This document shows positions 8,689-16,147 of a stretch of DNA of 64,000 bases, one piece after another. The notes below the pieces were generated by a model. The model was not told where the DNA came from and ran no database searches. It saw only the letters and a list, made by a program, of their open reading frames with translations. Position 1 is the first letter of the stretch. The number at the start of each line of letters is the position of its first letter. Origin of the DNA: Amycolatopsis arida (lineage in GTDB: Bacteria; Actinomycetota; Actinomycetes; Mycobacteriales; Pseudonocardiaceae); assembly GCF_900115565.1 (NCBI RefSeq), contig NZ_FOWW01000002.1, positions 607,160 through 671,159 of the forward strand, read 5' to 3'. A program made the position numbers and the translations under genes.

Positions 8689-9573
8689 TCAGTCCGGTGC
8701 CGGGACCGTGCCGGTGACGTCCTTGTCGGGGAACCTGAACACGGCCAGTTGGGTCGCGTGCGCGAGGAGCGTGCCCTGCCGCGGGTCCCAGAGTTCGTTC
8801 TCGAGCGAGACGTAGCCGTCACCAGCGTGATGGGCGCGGTTGCGGGCGAGAATCCACTCGCTGTGAGTGTCGCCGAAGAGCCGGACGGTGAGATCGGCGC
8901 TGGGCGCCAGCCAGACCGGCAGACCGGTCCCCATGCGTTCGGACACGGCACCGAGCATGGTGTCGCTGACGACCAGGAAGGCGAGCCGGTCGAGGGTCCC
9001 GTCCGGTTGGAACGGGGGCTCCTCGAAGCGGTACCAGTAGACCTGTTCGGAGGTGCTGGGCTCGTACTCTTCCCAGGGCGCATGCCCGGACACCAGGTGT
9101 CCTTCCAGTTGCTCCCACAGGGGGGCCGGAACGATTCCCTCGACACTGTCGGGGCTGTCCCGAAAGGACGTGCACTGCTCGGGCGGAACGGGCTCCGGCA
9201 TGGTCGCGTCGGTGAAGGCGAAGCCGGGGCGATTGCCACCGAACACGGCGGTGGCGATCAGTCCGACGCTGCCGTCCCCGGTTCGCAGGGTCGCTGTCGC
9301 CTGGCTCATCGACCTGCCTCGGCGCAGGATGGTGACGTCCACCGTCACCTCGCCCGGCGGCACCGGGGCGACGAACACGGTGTGCACCGAACGCAGTGGC
9401 TGGTCCGGGAGTCCCAGTCGGCGTTCCATCGCCCGCGCGGCCACCGCCGTGGTGAGTCCGCCGTGCGGAAGGAACGGCGCGTTCCAGCTCGCCGAGAGGG
9501 CGGCCCGGTACCGATCTGGAGAGCCCCCGTCGACCGCCAGTTCGGTGTCCCGGCTGAACTGGGAGGAAGGCAT
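8689..9573 (-). CDS. Thioesterase-family protein (TesB-like double hot-dog)
   Basis: 294 residues. The N-terminal half carries WNAPFLPHGGLTTAVAARAMERR and a following VDVTILRRGRSMSQATATL strand-helix pattern. The C-terminal half has AFLVVSDTMLGAVSERMG and WILARNRAHHAGDGYVSLENELWD plus LLAHATQLAVFRFPD. This is the pattern of acyl-CoA thioesterase II-like proteins with two hot-dog domains. These hydrolyse acyl-CoA or acyl-carrier thioesters, though many actinobacterial members are uncharacterised. It stands alone, divergent from the GntR gene over 356 bp. A role in product release or editing in the adjacent pathway is possible but unproven. Confidence 0.75.
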   Translation of the reverse strand: MPSSQFSRDTELAVDGGSPDRYRAALSASWNAPFLPHGGLTTAVAARAMERRLGLPDQPLRSVHTVFVAPVPPGEVTVDVTILRRGRSMSQATATLRTGDGSVGLIATAVFGGNRPGFAFTDATMPEPVPPEQCTSFRDSPDSVEGIVPAPLWEQLEGHLVSGHAPWEEYEPSTSEQVYWYRFEEPPFQPDGTLDRLAFLVVSDTMLGAVSERMGTGLPVWLAPSADLTVRLFGDTHSEWILARNRAHHAGDGYVSLENELWDPRQGTLLAHATQLAVFRFPDKDVTGTVPAPD

Positions 9574-9929
9574 CTCCGGCTCCGTCGTCGTCCCGCTGAG
9601 TCCGCCCGAACATATCAGCCCGCCCGCCGCCGGACGGCCCTGGTGCAGCGCGCGACCGCACCCCCAGATACCGCAGCGCGGTCCTCCGGGACGTGGTGCC
9701 GGTGTCAGGCCTCATGGAGTGACTCCGTATCCGTCTCGGCGGCAGTGGCGGACTGTGCCGAATCATTGGCTGATTTGTCCACAGCGTCCAGGGTTGTGCC
9801 TGCACCTGGTCAGGGCCGCGGTCACGCCATGTCGAACGGGTTCGACGGCGTCGGCTGCCCCGGCGGCCCCCGCCACGTCGTTGCTGCTCATTGGTTGACT
9901 TGGCTGTCGAATCATTCGATTGTTCTCGG
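9574..9929. other. Divergent intergenic region, thioesterase / GntR
   Basis: No gene is seen. It contains one TTGTCCACA 9-mer (9775-9783, the streptomycete DnaA-box consensus) and two GAATCATT copies, one within the palindrome at 9907-9919. It probably holds both promoters. Confidence 0.5.
9907..9919. promoter_or_regulatory. Candidate operator palindrome before GntR gene
   Basis: TCGAATCATTCGA is a perfect 6-1-6 palindrome ending 10 nt before the GntR start codon. GntR proteins commonly bind short AT-rich palindromes and repress their own genes; assignment to this regulator is inference. Confidence 0.35.
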
Positions 9930-10418
9930 GTGAGTAGCAGCGATTCCGTGGAGAGCCCGCTCGGCCGGCACCGGACCATCCACGGCCAGGTCGTGGAGTG
10001 GCTCGGCCGTCGTATCGTCGCCGGTGAGCTGTCGCACGGTAGCCGGCTGCCGAACGAGGCCGAGCTGGCCGCCCAGGTCAAGGTCAGCCGCGGCGGCGTA
10101 CGGGAAGCGGTCAAAGCCTTGGCGGCCAAGGGGTTGGTGGATCCACGGCCCAGGCTCGGCACCCGCGTGCTGCCCCGTGACCAGTGGAACCTGATGGATC
10201 GCGAGGTCATCGAGTGGCACAGCAGGGCCGCCACTCCCGAGTTCGACTACGTGCACCTGCACCCGGAAGGGGAGATCCTCGTCGCCCGCGGCAGGCAGCG
10301 GATCGCGTGCATGCGCGGGCCGAACACGAACACCGTTCCGGCGAGGGTTCCGGACGAGCTGCGGGCCGCGCTGGCCCCGTACTCGTCGGATGCGGCAGTG
10401 CTGACCACGGGAGGCTGA
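9930..10418 (+). CDS. GntR-type DNA-binding protein lacking a recognisable effector domain
   Basis: 162 residues from GTG 9930. Residues about 10-75 form a GntR winged helix: HGQVVEWLGRRIVAGEL, LPNEAELAAQVKVSRGGVREA and LAAKGLVDPRPRLGTRV. FadR-group regulators continue into an FCD ligand domain of about 150 residues. Here the start of that linker (WNLMDREVIEWHSRA) is present, but the remaining 70 residues (from EFDYVHLHPEGEILVARGRQ) do not look like FCD helices. The gene may be a truncation fused to foreign sequence. Its stop is 1 nt before the flavin reductase start, so the two are likely one transcript. Confidence 0.7.
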   Translation: MSSSDSVESPLGRHRTIHGQVVEWLGRRIVAGELSHGSRLPNEAELAAQVKVSRGGVREAVKALAAKGLVDPRPRLGTRVLPRDQWNLMDREVIEWHSRAATPEFDYVHLHPEGEILVARGRQRIACMRGPNTNTVPARVPDELRAALAPYSSDAAVLTTGG

Positions 10419-10419
10419 C

Positions 10420-11007
10420 GTGGCGGACAACGGTCTCGCGGCAGGTGGCCGTCGGCCGGTGGCCCGGCTGCCCAACCCGCCGCGGCTGTCGCCACAGGCG
10501 TCGCTGCGGGAGGTGATGGGGCAGTTCGCCACGGGGGTCACCGTGCTCACCGCGGGCGGCCGGGACGGGCACGGCATGACCGCCAACGCCTTCACCTCGG
10601 TGTCCCTGGAACCGCCGCTGGTGCTGTGCTGCGTGGCCAAGGCGGCGCGCATACACGAGGTGATCATGACGGCGCGCTCGTTCGCCGTCTCGATCCTCGG
10701 TGGGGACCAGCGGGACGTGGCAAAGCACTTCGCCGACTGGCGGCGCCCCCGCGGGCGGGCCCAGTTCGACGCGATCGGCTGGTTCCGCGGGCCGCGCACC
10801 GGGACCCCGCTGGTCGCCGACGCGCTGGCGTGGCTGGAGTGTGAGCTCGTCAAAGTGTACGCGGGCGGGGACCACTCGATCTTCGTCGGTGAGGTGCTCG
10901 ACGCCAGGCGCGGCGAGGGCGGGCCTGCGCTGGTCTTCCACGGCGGCGAGTTCCAGACGACGGGCGGCGCGCCGTCACTCGTGCACGACAGAAAGGCCAT
11001 CTCGTGA
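10420..11007 (+). CDS. Flavin reductase (HpaC/SgcE6-like), NAD(P)H:FMN/FAD
   Basis: 195 residues from GTG 10420. Typical flavin-reductase-like motifs are VMGQFATGVTVLTAG, GMTANAFTSVSLEPPLVL and the C-terminal DHSIFVGEVLDARR with GGEF. These proteins supply reduced flavin to two-component monooxygenases or halogenases. In the C-1027 pathway SgcE6 serves the FAD-dependent hydroxylase SgcC acting on carrier-bound beta-tyrosine. A matching oxygenase is not in the window and may lie to the left. The start codon follows the GntR stop almost directly, and the stop overlaps the next small ORF (GTGA). Confidence 0.9.
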   Translation: MADNGLAAGGRRPVARLPNPPRLSPQASLREVMGQFATGVTVLTAGGRDGHGMTANAFTSVSLEPPLVLCCVAKAARIHEVIMTARSFAVSILGGDQRDVAKHFADWRRPRGRAQFDAIGWFRGPRTGTPLVADALAWLECELVKVYAGGDHSIFVGEVLDARRGEGGPALVFHGGEFQTTGGAPSLVHDRKAIS

Positions 11008-11162
11008 CCACGAACCCAGTGCCGGTACCGCTCGAGCCGACGTCGCCGGAACCGGTCGGCAGGCTGGGCAGGGGGATCGTGTGGAGCGACCTCGTCGCGG
11101 AGATGGAACGCGATTGGGCGCAGCGAGAGCTCGAGGTTCAGGAGGATCGGGAGGCTGCGTGA
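11004..11162 (+). CDS. Small ORF of unknown function, translationally coupled
   Basis: 52 residues from GTG 11004, which overlaps the flavin reductase stop by 4 nt; its own stop (TGA) overlaps the next ATG. Proline-rich start, then GRGIVWSDLVAEMERDWAQR and an acidic amphipathic tail. No family is recognised. The tight overlaps support expression as part of the operon, yet it could also be a remnant of a larger gene. Confidence 0.4.
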   Translation: MTTNPVPVPLEPTSPEPVGRLGRGIVWSDLVAEMERDWAQRELEVQEDREAA

Positions 11163-11353
11163 TGAGGTCGGAAGCGGCCGAGCAACCGCCGGAACCGGGG
11201 CGCGCGCCGGTTCTGCGGGTGGTGCGGTCGGACGACTTCGCCGAACTCGAGCCGGAGCCCGCGCATCCCTCGATGCGCACCTTGCGAGCGGCACCGTCGT
11301 GGTGGGCCAGGTCGGCAGCAGATCGTCGGCGGGCGAGGCGCGCTTGCACGTGA
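11162..11353 (+). CDS. Small ORF, weakly like acyl-CoA carboxylase epsilon subunit
   Basis: 63 residues from ATG 11162 (TGATG overlap with the previous ORF). The PVLRVVRSDDFAEL start and the arginine-rich end after SWWARS recall the short epsilon subunits of actinobacterial acyl-CoA carboxylases, which begin with an LRVVRG motif. The expected EELAAL helix is missing, so this is a weak resemblance only. Its stop overlaps a further GTG. Confidence 0.35.
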   Translation: MRSEAAEQPPEPGRAPVLRVVRSDDFAELEPEPAHPSMRTLRAAPSWWARSAADRRRARRACT

Positions 11354-11664
11354 CCAGTTCGGCCAGGTACGTGGTCATCGCGCCGACCGCGGCCCAGGCT
11401 GCCGTCGAACAGCTGCTGGCCTCGTGGGAATCCGGCGCTCATGCCGAACGTGTCGTCGACATAGCAGCCCCCGGGCTCTCACGCCAGGTCGGATCAGGGA
11501 CCAGACCGATCAGGAACCGAGAAGCGCCGGCTTCCGAACCGCTCCCAGCCTCACGGTCATCACTCGACGGGAGGAAGCACATGACCGAGAGCCGGACACC
11601 GAACCAGCAGGCGGGCAGGCGCGGCGGGCCAGGGTCGCTGTCGCGGTGGGTGCAGCGGGGATGA
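11350..11664 (+). CDS. Small ORF running into the broken nitroreductase gene, unknown
   Basis: 104 residues from GTG 11350 (GTGA overlap with the stop before it). The first 50 residues (ARYVVIAPTAAQAAVEQLL onward) look protein-like with an amphipathic helix. The reading frame then passes through the natural start of the next gene at 11581 and stops at its first frameshift. No family recognised; it may be a decayed gene. Confidence 0.3.
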   Translation: MTSSARYVVIAPTAAQAAVEQLLASWESGAHAERVVDIAAPGLSRQVGSGTRPIRNREAPASEPLPASRSSLDGRKHMTESRTPNQQAGRRGGPGSLSRWVQRG

Positions 11665-12044
11665 ACGCCAGGACGAACCGCAAGATCCGCGGTGGCCGAA
11701 GCACGTTTATGGGCAGGGACCTGCTGATCCTGAACACGGTGGGCCGGCGCAGCGGGCAGCCGCGGGAGACGCCCCTGGCGTGGTTCGCCGACGGCGAGGA
11801 CGCCTGGCTGATCGTCGCGTCGGGCGGTGGGAGCCAGCACCCGGACTGGTACCTCATCACTGGTGGCACACCCCGACCGGGCGTCGATCGAACTGCCGGC
11901 CGTGACGCCGTGCCGGTGACCTCGCACCGGCTCGCCGGCGCCGACCGTGAGCAAGCGTGGCAGCGCATCGCCGCCCAGTCCGGTGCGCGAAGTACCAGAG
12001 CAAGCCCGACCGGGAACACCCGGTGATCCGGCTCACCTCGCGGT
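11581..12044 (+). pseudogene. F420-dependent nitroreductase/quinone reductase family (Ddn/DUF385), frameshifted
   Basis: A complete Ddn-family protein can be read only across several frames. The start is MTESRTPNQQAGRR up to WVQRG. A one-base loss in a G run near 11659 is followed by MNARTNRKIRGG, then LLILNTVGRRSGQPRETPL and HPDWYL. A short stretch (LVAHPDRASIEL) is in another frame. The protein returns for TSHRLAGADREQAWQRIA and finally AKYQSKPDREHPVIRLTSR, ending at TGA 12042-12044. Intact members (about 150 residues) use reduced F420 on quinones or nitro compounds. At least three net frame changes make it non-functional as written; some lie at homopolymers and could be assembly errors. 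Confidence 0.7.
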
Positions 12045-12150
12045 GACCGCGGGTGGCCGGCTCCAGCTGCGGTACGCCCTCGCCGCAGGACGGGAGCCGG
12101 CGTCCGTCGCCCAACTCGCCGCCCCGCGTCGCGGGGGTCGGCGAAGCGGT

Positions 12151-12768
12151 TCAGCCGGCATCGCTCGGGCACGGGTCCCGCCACAGGGGCCACAGCGGTG
12201 GGCCGTCGGGGAGGGTGAACGGAGCGCCGTGGGCACGGTAGCCGTGCCGCTCGTACAGGGACCGGGAGCGCTCGCTGCTGGCCTCCAGGTAGGCGCCCAC
12301 CCCGGTCGCGTCGAGCACCTGGTGATGCTGGCGCAACAGGCTGCCGCCCAACCCGCGACCCTGCACCGAGGGGTGGATCGCGAGGAACGCCAGGTGACGG
12401 TGGGCCACCTCGTGCGGGTGGTGCGCCTCGAACGTGGCGTCCAGCGCCCGGAACCGATCGACCCACGGTCCGCACGCCCGCGCCAGCCGCGCGTCGTAGT
12501 CGGCCGGCGGGGGCGGCGGCTCCGGGCCGTCCAGGTGGAACCACACGGCCACGCCGGCGCCGCCGTCGATCAGGTCCAGATGGCCGTGCGCCAGCGCGTG
12601 CTCGACATGGATGCGGAAGTTCGCTCGCAACACGCGCAACCGCTCGTCCCGGCCGGCCGGGACGAGCCAGCGGGACACCGCGAGCGGCTCGAAGGCCTCC
12701 GCGACCAGCCGGCTGGCGATCTCGAGGTCGCCAGGGCCACCGGGGCGGATCTCAACGGACAGCGTCAT
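12151..12768 (-). CDS. GNAT-family N-acetyltransferase
   Basis: 205 residues. The acetyl-CoA loop is visible as HLAFLAIHPSVQGRGLGGSLL (about 122-142), followed by YLEASSERSRSLYERHGY, the standard GNAT C-terminal end. The N-terminal half (VAEAFEPLAVSRWLVP) resembles the large actinobacterial group of uncharacterised acetyltransferases; the substrate cannot be told. Its start lies 17 nt inside the end of the upstream permease gene, so it is probably translated by coupling from the same transcript and may modify the same compound. Confidence 0.85.
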   Translation of the reverse strand: MTLSVEIRPGGPGDLEIASRLVAEAFEPLAVSRWLVPAGRDERLRVLRANFRIHVEHALAHGHLDLIDGGAGVAVWFHLDGPEPPPPPADYDARLARACGPWVDRFRALDATFEAHHPHEVAHRHLAFLAIHPSVQGRGLGGSLLRQHHQVLDATGVGAYLEASSERSRSLYERHGYRAHGAPFTLPDGPPLWPLWRDPCPSDAG

Positions 12769-14290
12769 CCCGACCTCCGTTCCCGAGGCTCCCCGGTTCG
12801 CCGGCGAGCGTGGCCTTGGCGCCCTGCCCGATCACCGCGTACACGGCCGGCCGCCGGGCCCGCAGCGTGAGGCCCCACCCGACACCCAGCATGGCGGCGG
12901 CCAGGTAGACGCCGGGCACCACCCAGCGCAGCACGGAGTCCTCGGGGACGCCGAGCAGCGTGGTGAGGTTCGACAGCGCCAGGCCGCTGACCACCAGCAG
13001 GGCCAACCCGGCCAGCACCGGGGCGATCCACCGCCGCCACGGGTGCTCGGCACCGGGATGGCGGCGGAAGAACACCACCACGGCCACGGACGTGACGGTG
13101 ATCAGCAGCAGCACACCCACCCCGCCGAACGTGCCGGCCCAGTAGAACAACCGGACCACGGGATCCCATCCGGCCACGGCGTAGGTGAGGATCACCGCGA
13201 GCCCGATTCCGCTCTGCAGCAGCGATCCGACCAGTGGGGCGCCGGAACGCGACCGCGTCCTGCTCAGCGCCGCCGGCAGCACCCTTTCCCTGCCGAGCGC
13301 GAACATGTACCGCGAGCTGGTGTTGTGGAAGCTGATCGCGGCGGCGAGGATGCTGGTCACCAGCAGGGCGTTTCCGATCGCGGCGATCGTGCCGCCCAAC
13401 TGGGACCGCGCCAGCGTGAAGAGCAACTCCGTGCCGTGCGTGCGGGAGGCCTCGACGATCCGGTCCGGGCCGGTCGCCACCTGCATCGCCCAGGACGCGA
13501 CCGCGTACAGCGTCCCGATCAGCGCGACCGACAGGTACGTCGCGATCGGCACCGTCCGCCGCCGGTCGCGGGCCTCCTCGCTGAACACCACCGACGCCTC
13601 GAACCCCACGAATCCGAGCACCGCCAGCGCGAACAACGCCCCGACGCCGGGACCGAACAGCGTGCCGGGCGCCAGCGCGTCGACGGCCACCACCCCGCCG
13701 GCGGGATGGGCGAGGTTGCTGACCGCGAACACCGCGATGATCGCGATCTCGGCCATCAGCAGCACGGCGAGCACCCTGCCGTTGACGTCGACGTGCTGCA
13801 GCCCGAGCGCGGCCACGAGTGCCCACGCCGCCAGGGCGATCACCCACCACGGCAGCTCGACGCCGAACCAGCCGGCCAGCAGCGGCTGGGTGGCGGCACC
13901 GATGAGCCCGTACAACCCGACCTGCAGCGCGTTGTACGCCAGCAACGCCATCCACGCGGAACCGACCCCCAGCGGCCGGGACAGCCCGCGGCTGACGTAG
14001 GCGTAGAACGCGCCGGCGTGCGCGACGTGCCGGGCCATCGCGATGTACCCGACGCTGAACACCGCCAGCACCACCGCGATGACCGCGAACGCCAGCGGGA
14101 CCCCCACCAGACCGGTCTCGGCGTAGCCGGTGGTCACCACCCCCGCCACGACCGTCAACGGGGTGGCCGCGCTCATCACGAAGATCGCGATGGCCGGCGC
14201 GCCGAGCCGATCCGCGGCCAGCGCCGTGGAGACGGCACTCGATCCGTCCGGCCGCGCGGCGGAGCGCACCGGATCCCTCAGTGAGGACAT
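12752..14290 (-). CDS. APC-family amino acid permease
   Basis: 512 residues with about 12 hydrophobic segments. The first segment carries the APC motif AATPLTVVAGVVTTGYAETGL, and FVGFEASVVFSEEARDRRRTVP matches the conserved loop after helix 6. Transport of amino acids, amines or related cations by proton symport or exchange is expected. It is the first gene of a two-gene unit with the acetyltransferase. The start ATG 14290 lies 37 bp downstream of the GPP34 stop (14327), so the three genes could be one transcript. Confidence 0.9.
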   Translation of the reverse strand: MSSLRDPVRSAARPDGSSAVSTALAADRLGAPAIAIFVMSAATPLTVVAGVVTTGYAETGLVGVPLAFAVIAVVLAVFSVGYIAMARHVAHAGAFYAYVSRGLSRPLGVGSAWMALLAYNALQVGLYGLIGAATQPLLAGWFGVELPWWVIALAAWALVAALGLQHVDVNGRVLAVLLMAEIAIIAVFAVSNLAHPAGGVVAVDALAPGTLFGPGVGALFALAVLGFVGFEASVVFSEEARDRRRTVPIATYLSVALIGTLYAVASWAMQVATGPDRIVEASRTHGTELLFTLARSQLGGTIAAIGNALLVTSILAAAISFHNTSSRYMFALGRERVLPAALSRTRSRSGAPLVGSLLQSGIGLAVILTYAVAGWDPVVRLFYWAGTFGGVGVLLLITVTSVAVVVFFRRHPGAEHPWRRWIAPVLAGLALLVVSGLALSNLTTLLGVPEDSVLRWVVPGVYLAAAMLGVGWGLTLRARRPAVYAVIGQGAKATLAGEPGSLGNGGRDDAVR

Positions 14291-14326
14291 TCCAACTCCA
14301 GAGCTCGATCGCAGTGACGGGCTGAG

Positions 14327-14968
14327 CTAGATCCGGTGGTGCAACACGGCCACCCCCATCGCGGTGTCGGTGTCGACCACCAGCGCGCGCAACGGCCTCG
14401 GCAGGCGGGCGACGAGACCGTCCACATGGTCCCGGGTCGACGCGGGTGCGTCCGGGAACACCACCGGGTACAGGCCGGTGGCCACCACCAGACCGGAAAG
14501 GACGACGTCGTGGATGGGTACGTCGGCCCAGCGGGGACGCCCTGGAACCGACAACCCGAGTCTGGCCCTCGGCCACGCGGCGACGTTGACGTCGACCGGT
14601 GGGTACACAGTGGACCTTCCGAGGAAGCCCGCCGAACGGCTGCGCACGAGTCCCGCCCGCAGCAGGCGATGGGCGACCCTGGCGTACGCGTGGTGGCCGA
14701 GGTAGCGCAGCCACTCCCGTACCGCACGCACCTCCCGCTCGCCGGCGACCTCGGAGAACACGGCGCGTGCCACGTCCTCGCCGGGAGGGCGGTTCTCCAC
14801 CACCACGACCTCCCCGTTCTCGATGTCGACGCCGCCGGCGAGAACCAACTCGGCCAGCAACGCCGCCGCCAGGCCCGACCCCACCGCTCGCGGACCGAGC
14901 CGGCACCGCCCGGACACGTCATCGTGGGCGCAGAACCAGAAATCATCGGCGAGCAACAACGCCGGCAC
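14327..14968 (-). CDS. GPP34/GOLPH3-family phosphoprotein
   Basis: 213 residues from GTG 14968, chosen because a GGGGGGAGG run lies 12 nt upstream and the conserved part begins right there (VPALLLADDFWFCAHDD). The family pattern follows: LGPRAVGSGLAAALLAELVL, then an all-alpha middle with EVRAVREWLRYLG, and a C-terminal VVDTDTAMGVAVLHHR. Eukaryotic GOLPH3 binds phosphatidylinositol-4-phosphate on Golgi membranes; the many actinobacterial paralogues are uncharacterised, possibly membrane-associated proteins of development or secretion. Confidence 0.85.
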   Translation of the reverse strand: MPALLLADDFWFCAHDDVSGRCRLGPRAVGSGLAAALLAELVLAGGVDIENGEVVVVENRPPGEDVARAVFSEVAGEREVRAVREWLRYLGHHAYARVAHRLLRAGLVRSRSAGFLGRSTVYPPVDVNVAAWPRARLGLSVPGRPRWADVPIHDVVLSGLVVATGLYPVVFPDAPASTRDHVDGLVARLPRPLRALVVDTDTAMGVAVLHHRI

Positions 14969-15370
14969 CGCGACCGCCGCCTCCCCCCGGATATGTGGAA
15001 TGGATTCGAGGTCCGGGGAACGACGCGTATTCCTCCCTGTCGCGCGTTCACCGGTCACCTCTCGGGGCCGTAAGTCAACACCCACTCGAGGTGGCCAGTC
15101 AATACCCTTCCGTGCCGCGAACATTCGTCCCGGAACGAACGCAACACCGGGGATGCACTCCAGTTCCGTGATCATTCCGGAAAGAAGACCACCCCCTGCG
15201 CCGGAGTGGAAAGCGGAACCACCGAACCCCTTTGTTGGCGTGCCAACAACAGGGAGGGCCCGCTCCGGAACTACTCCAACCGAGTCATTCGAGGACTCCA
15301 TCGGAACCATTACGGGAGCAGCGCGTGTTCAATCCCGAAAAAGCACTCACTCGGACGGCGCAACATCCGC
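14969..15370. other. Non-coding interval upstream of GPP34
   Basis: About 400 bp with no convincing gene; base composition is somewhat less GC-rich than its neighbours. It holds the 18 bp palindrome at 15232-15249 and presumably the GPP34 promoter. Confidence 0.5.
15232..15249. promoter_or_regulatory. 18 bp palindrome, candidate operator
   Basis: TTGTTGGCGTGCCAACAA has perfect 8 bp arms around a GT centre, 264 bp upstream of the GPP34 start. It looks like a dimeric regulator site; the regulator is not known. Confidence 0.4.
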
Positions 15371-16081
15371 TCAGCGGACCTCGGCCCACTCCGTGGCGTC
15401 CAGACCGAGGAGGTCGACCAGCGCGGCCGCCCCTTCCGGGGTCACCCGGACCGCGCGGCCGGACCCGATCCGGCGGACCCAGCCACGCTCGAACGCCCGC
15501 GAGCACAGCCGCGCCCCGGCGACGCCGGCCAGGTGCGGTCGCCGCTCGGTCCAGTCCAGGCACACCCGCGCCATCGGCCGCCGCGTCGCCCGCAGCAGTT
15601 CCGGCGCCACCCCCACCGGCCCAGTGAGCCACTCCAGGCCAACTCCGGTCAGCGCGCAGCCACCGGTCAGGTCGAGCAACCCGCGGCGGACCATCGCGCC
15701 GGTCACCGCCACGCCGAGCCGGCCGGCGAGGTGGTCGTAGCAGGTGCGGGCACCGGCCAGCGCCGCCGAAGCCCTGGCCGCGCGCAGCCCCCGCGGGCGA
15801 GCCGTCCCCGTCCCGGCCTGCCCGGCCAGCGTCTCGACCAGCTCCGCGGCCTCCGGCCCGGCGAGGCACACGTACCGGTGTCGCCCCTGCCGCCGCTGGA
15901 CGAGCAGCCCGCCGGCCACCAGCCGGTCCAGGTGCTCGCTCGCCGTGGCCGGCGCGACCCCCGCCCGCGCCGCCAGCTCCCCCACCGTCCACGCCCGACC
16001 GTCGAGCAGCGCCAGGCAGAACTCCGCCCGGGTGCGGTCGGCGAGCAACCCGGCCAGCGCGGCGAGCTCGGTGGCGGACAT
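15371..16081 (-). CDS. ArsR-family winged-helix regulator
   Basis: 236 residues. The N-terminal ArsR helix-turn-helix spans about 1-80: LAGLLADRTRAEFCLALLDG, ELAARAGVAPATASEHLDRLVAGGLL and a QGRHRYV wing. A C-terminal domain of about 150 residues (CYDHLAGRLGVAVTGAM, LTGVGLEWL, CLDWTERRPHLAG, GARLC) is found in a known actinobacterial ArsR subgroup. The CYDHLAG and CLDWTERR cysteines could sense a ligand or metal, which is inference. It is divergent from the PEP-mutase-family gene over 66 bp and may control it. Confidence 0.9.
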   Translation of the reverse strand: MSATELAALAGLLADRTRAEFCLALLDGRAWTVGELAARAGVAPATASEHLDRLVAGGLLVQRRQGRHRYVCLAGPEAAELVETLAGQAGTGTARPRGLRAARASAALAGARTCYDHLAGRLGVAVTGAMVRRGLLDLTGGCALTGVGLEWLTGPVGVAPELLRATRRPMARVCLDWTERRPHLAGVAGARLCSRAFERGWVRRIGSGRAVRVTPEGAAALVDLLGLDATEWAEVR

Positions 16082-16134
16082 GTCCCCGATCCTGCCCTCC
16101 CGACACTTCGGCCACCACCGAACGATCCGCGCCC

Positions 16135-16140
16135 TAGCCT
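16135..16140 (+). promoter_or_regulatory. Likely -10 element of a leaderless gene
   Basis: TAGCCT ends 7 nt before ATG 16148, and no ribosome site is visible. This is the usual picture for leaderless mRNAs in actinobacteria, with transcription starting at or next to the start codon. Confidence 0.45.
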
Positions 16141-16147
16141 CGAGCCC

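Noticed and set aside
9775-9783. Considered the window as containing the chromosomal origin because of TTGTCCACA 9-mers
   Set aside because: Only three scattered copies are seen and no dnaA, dnaN, recF or gyrB genes are present.
10207-10941. Minus-strand 244-codon frame over the flavin reductase
   Set aside because: Shadow frame; the plus strand carries conserved flavin reductase motifs.
9912-11378. 488-codon minus-strand frame
   Set aside because: Covers the GntR and flavin reductase genes antisense and shows no protein family character.
12765-14906. 713-codon minus-strand frame
   Set aside because: Arginine/glycine-rich shadow of the permease and GPP34 genes, which are recognisable in other frames.
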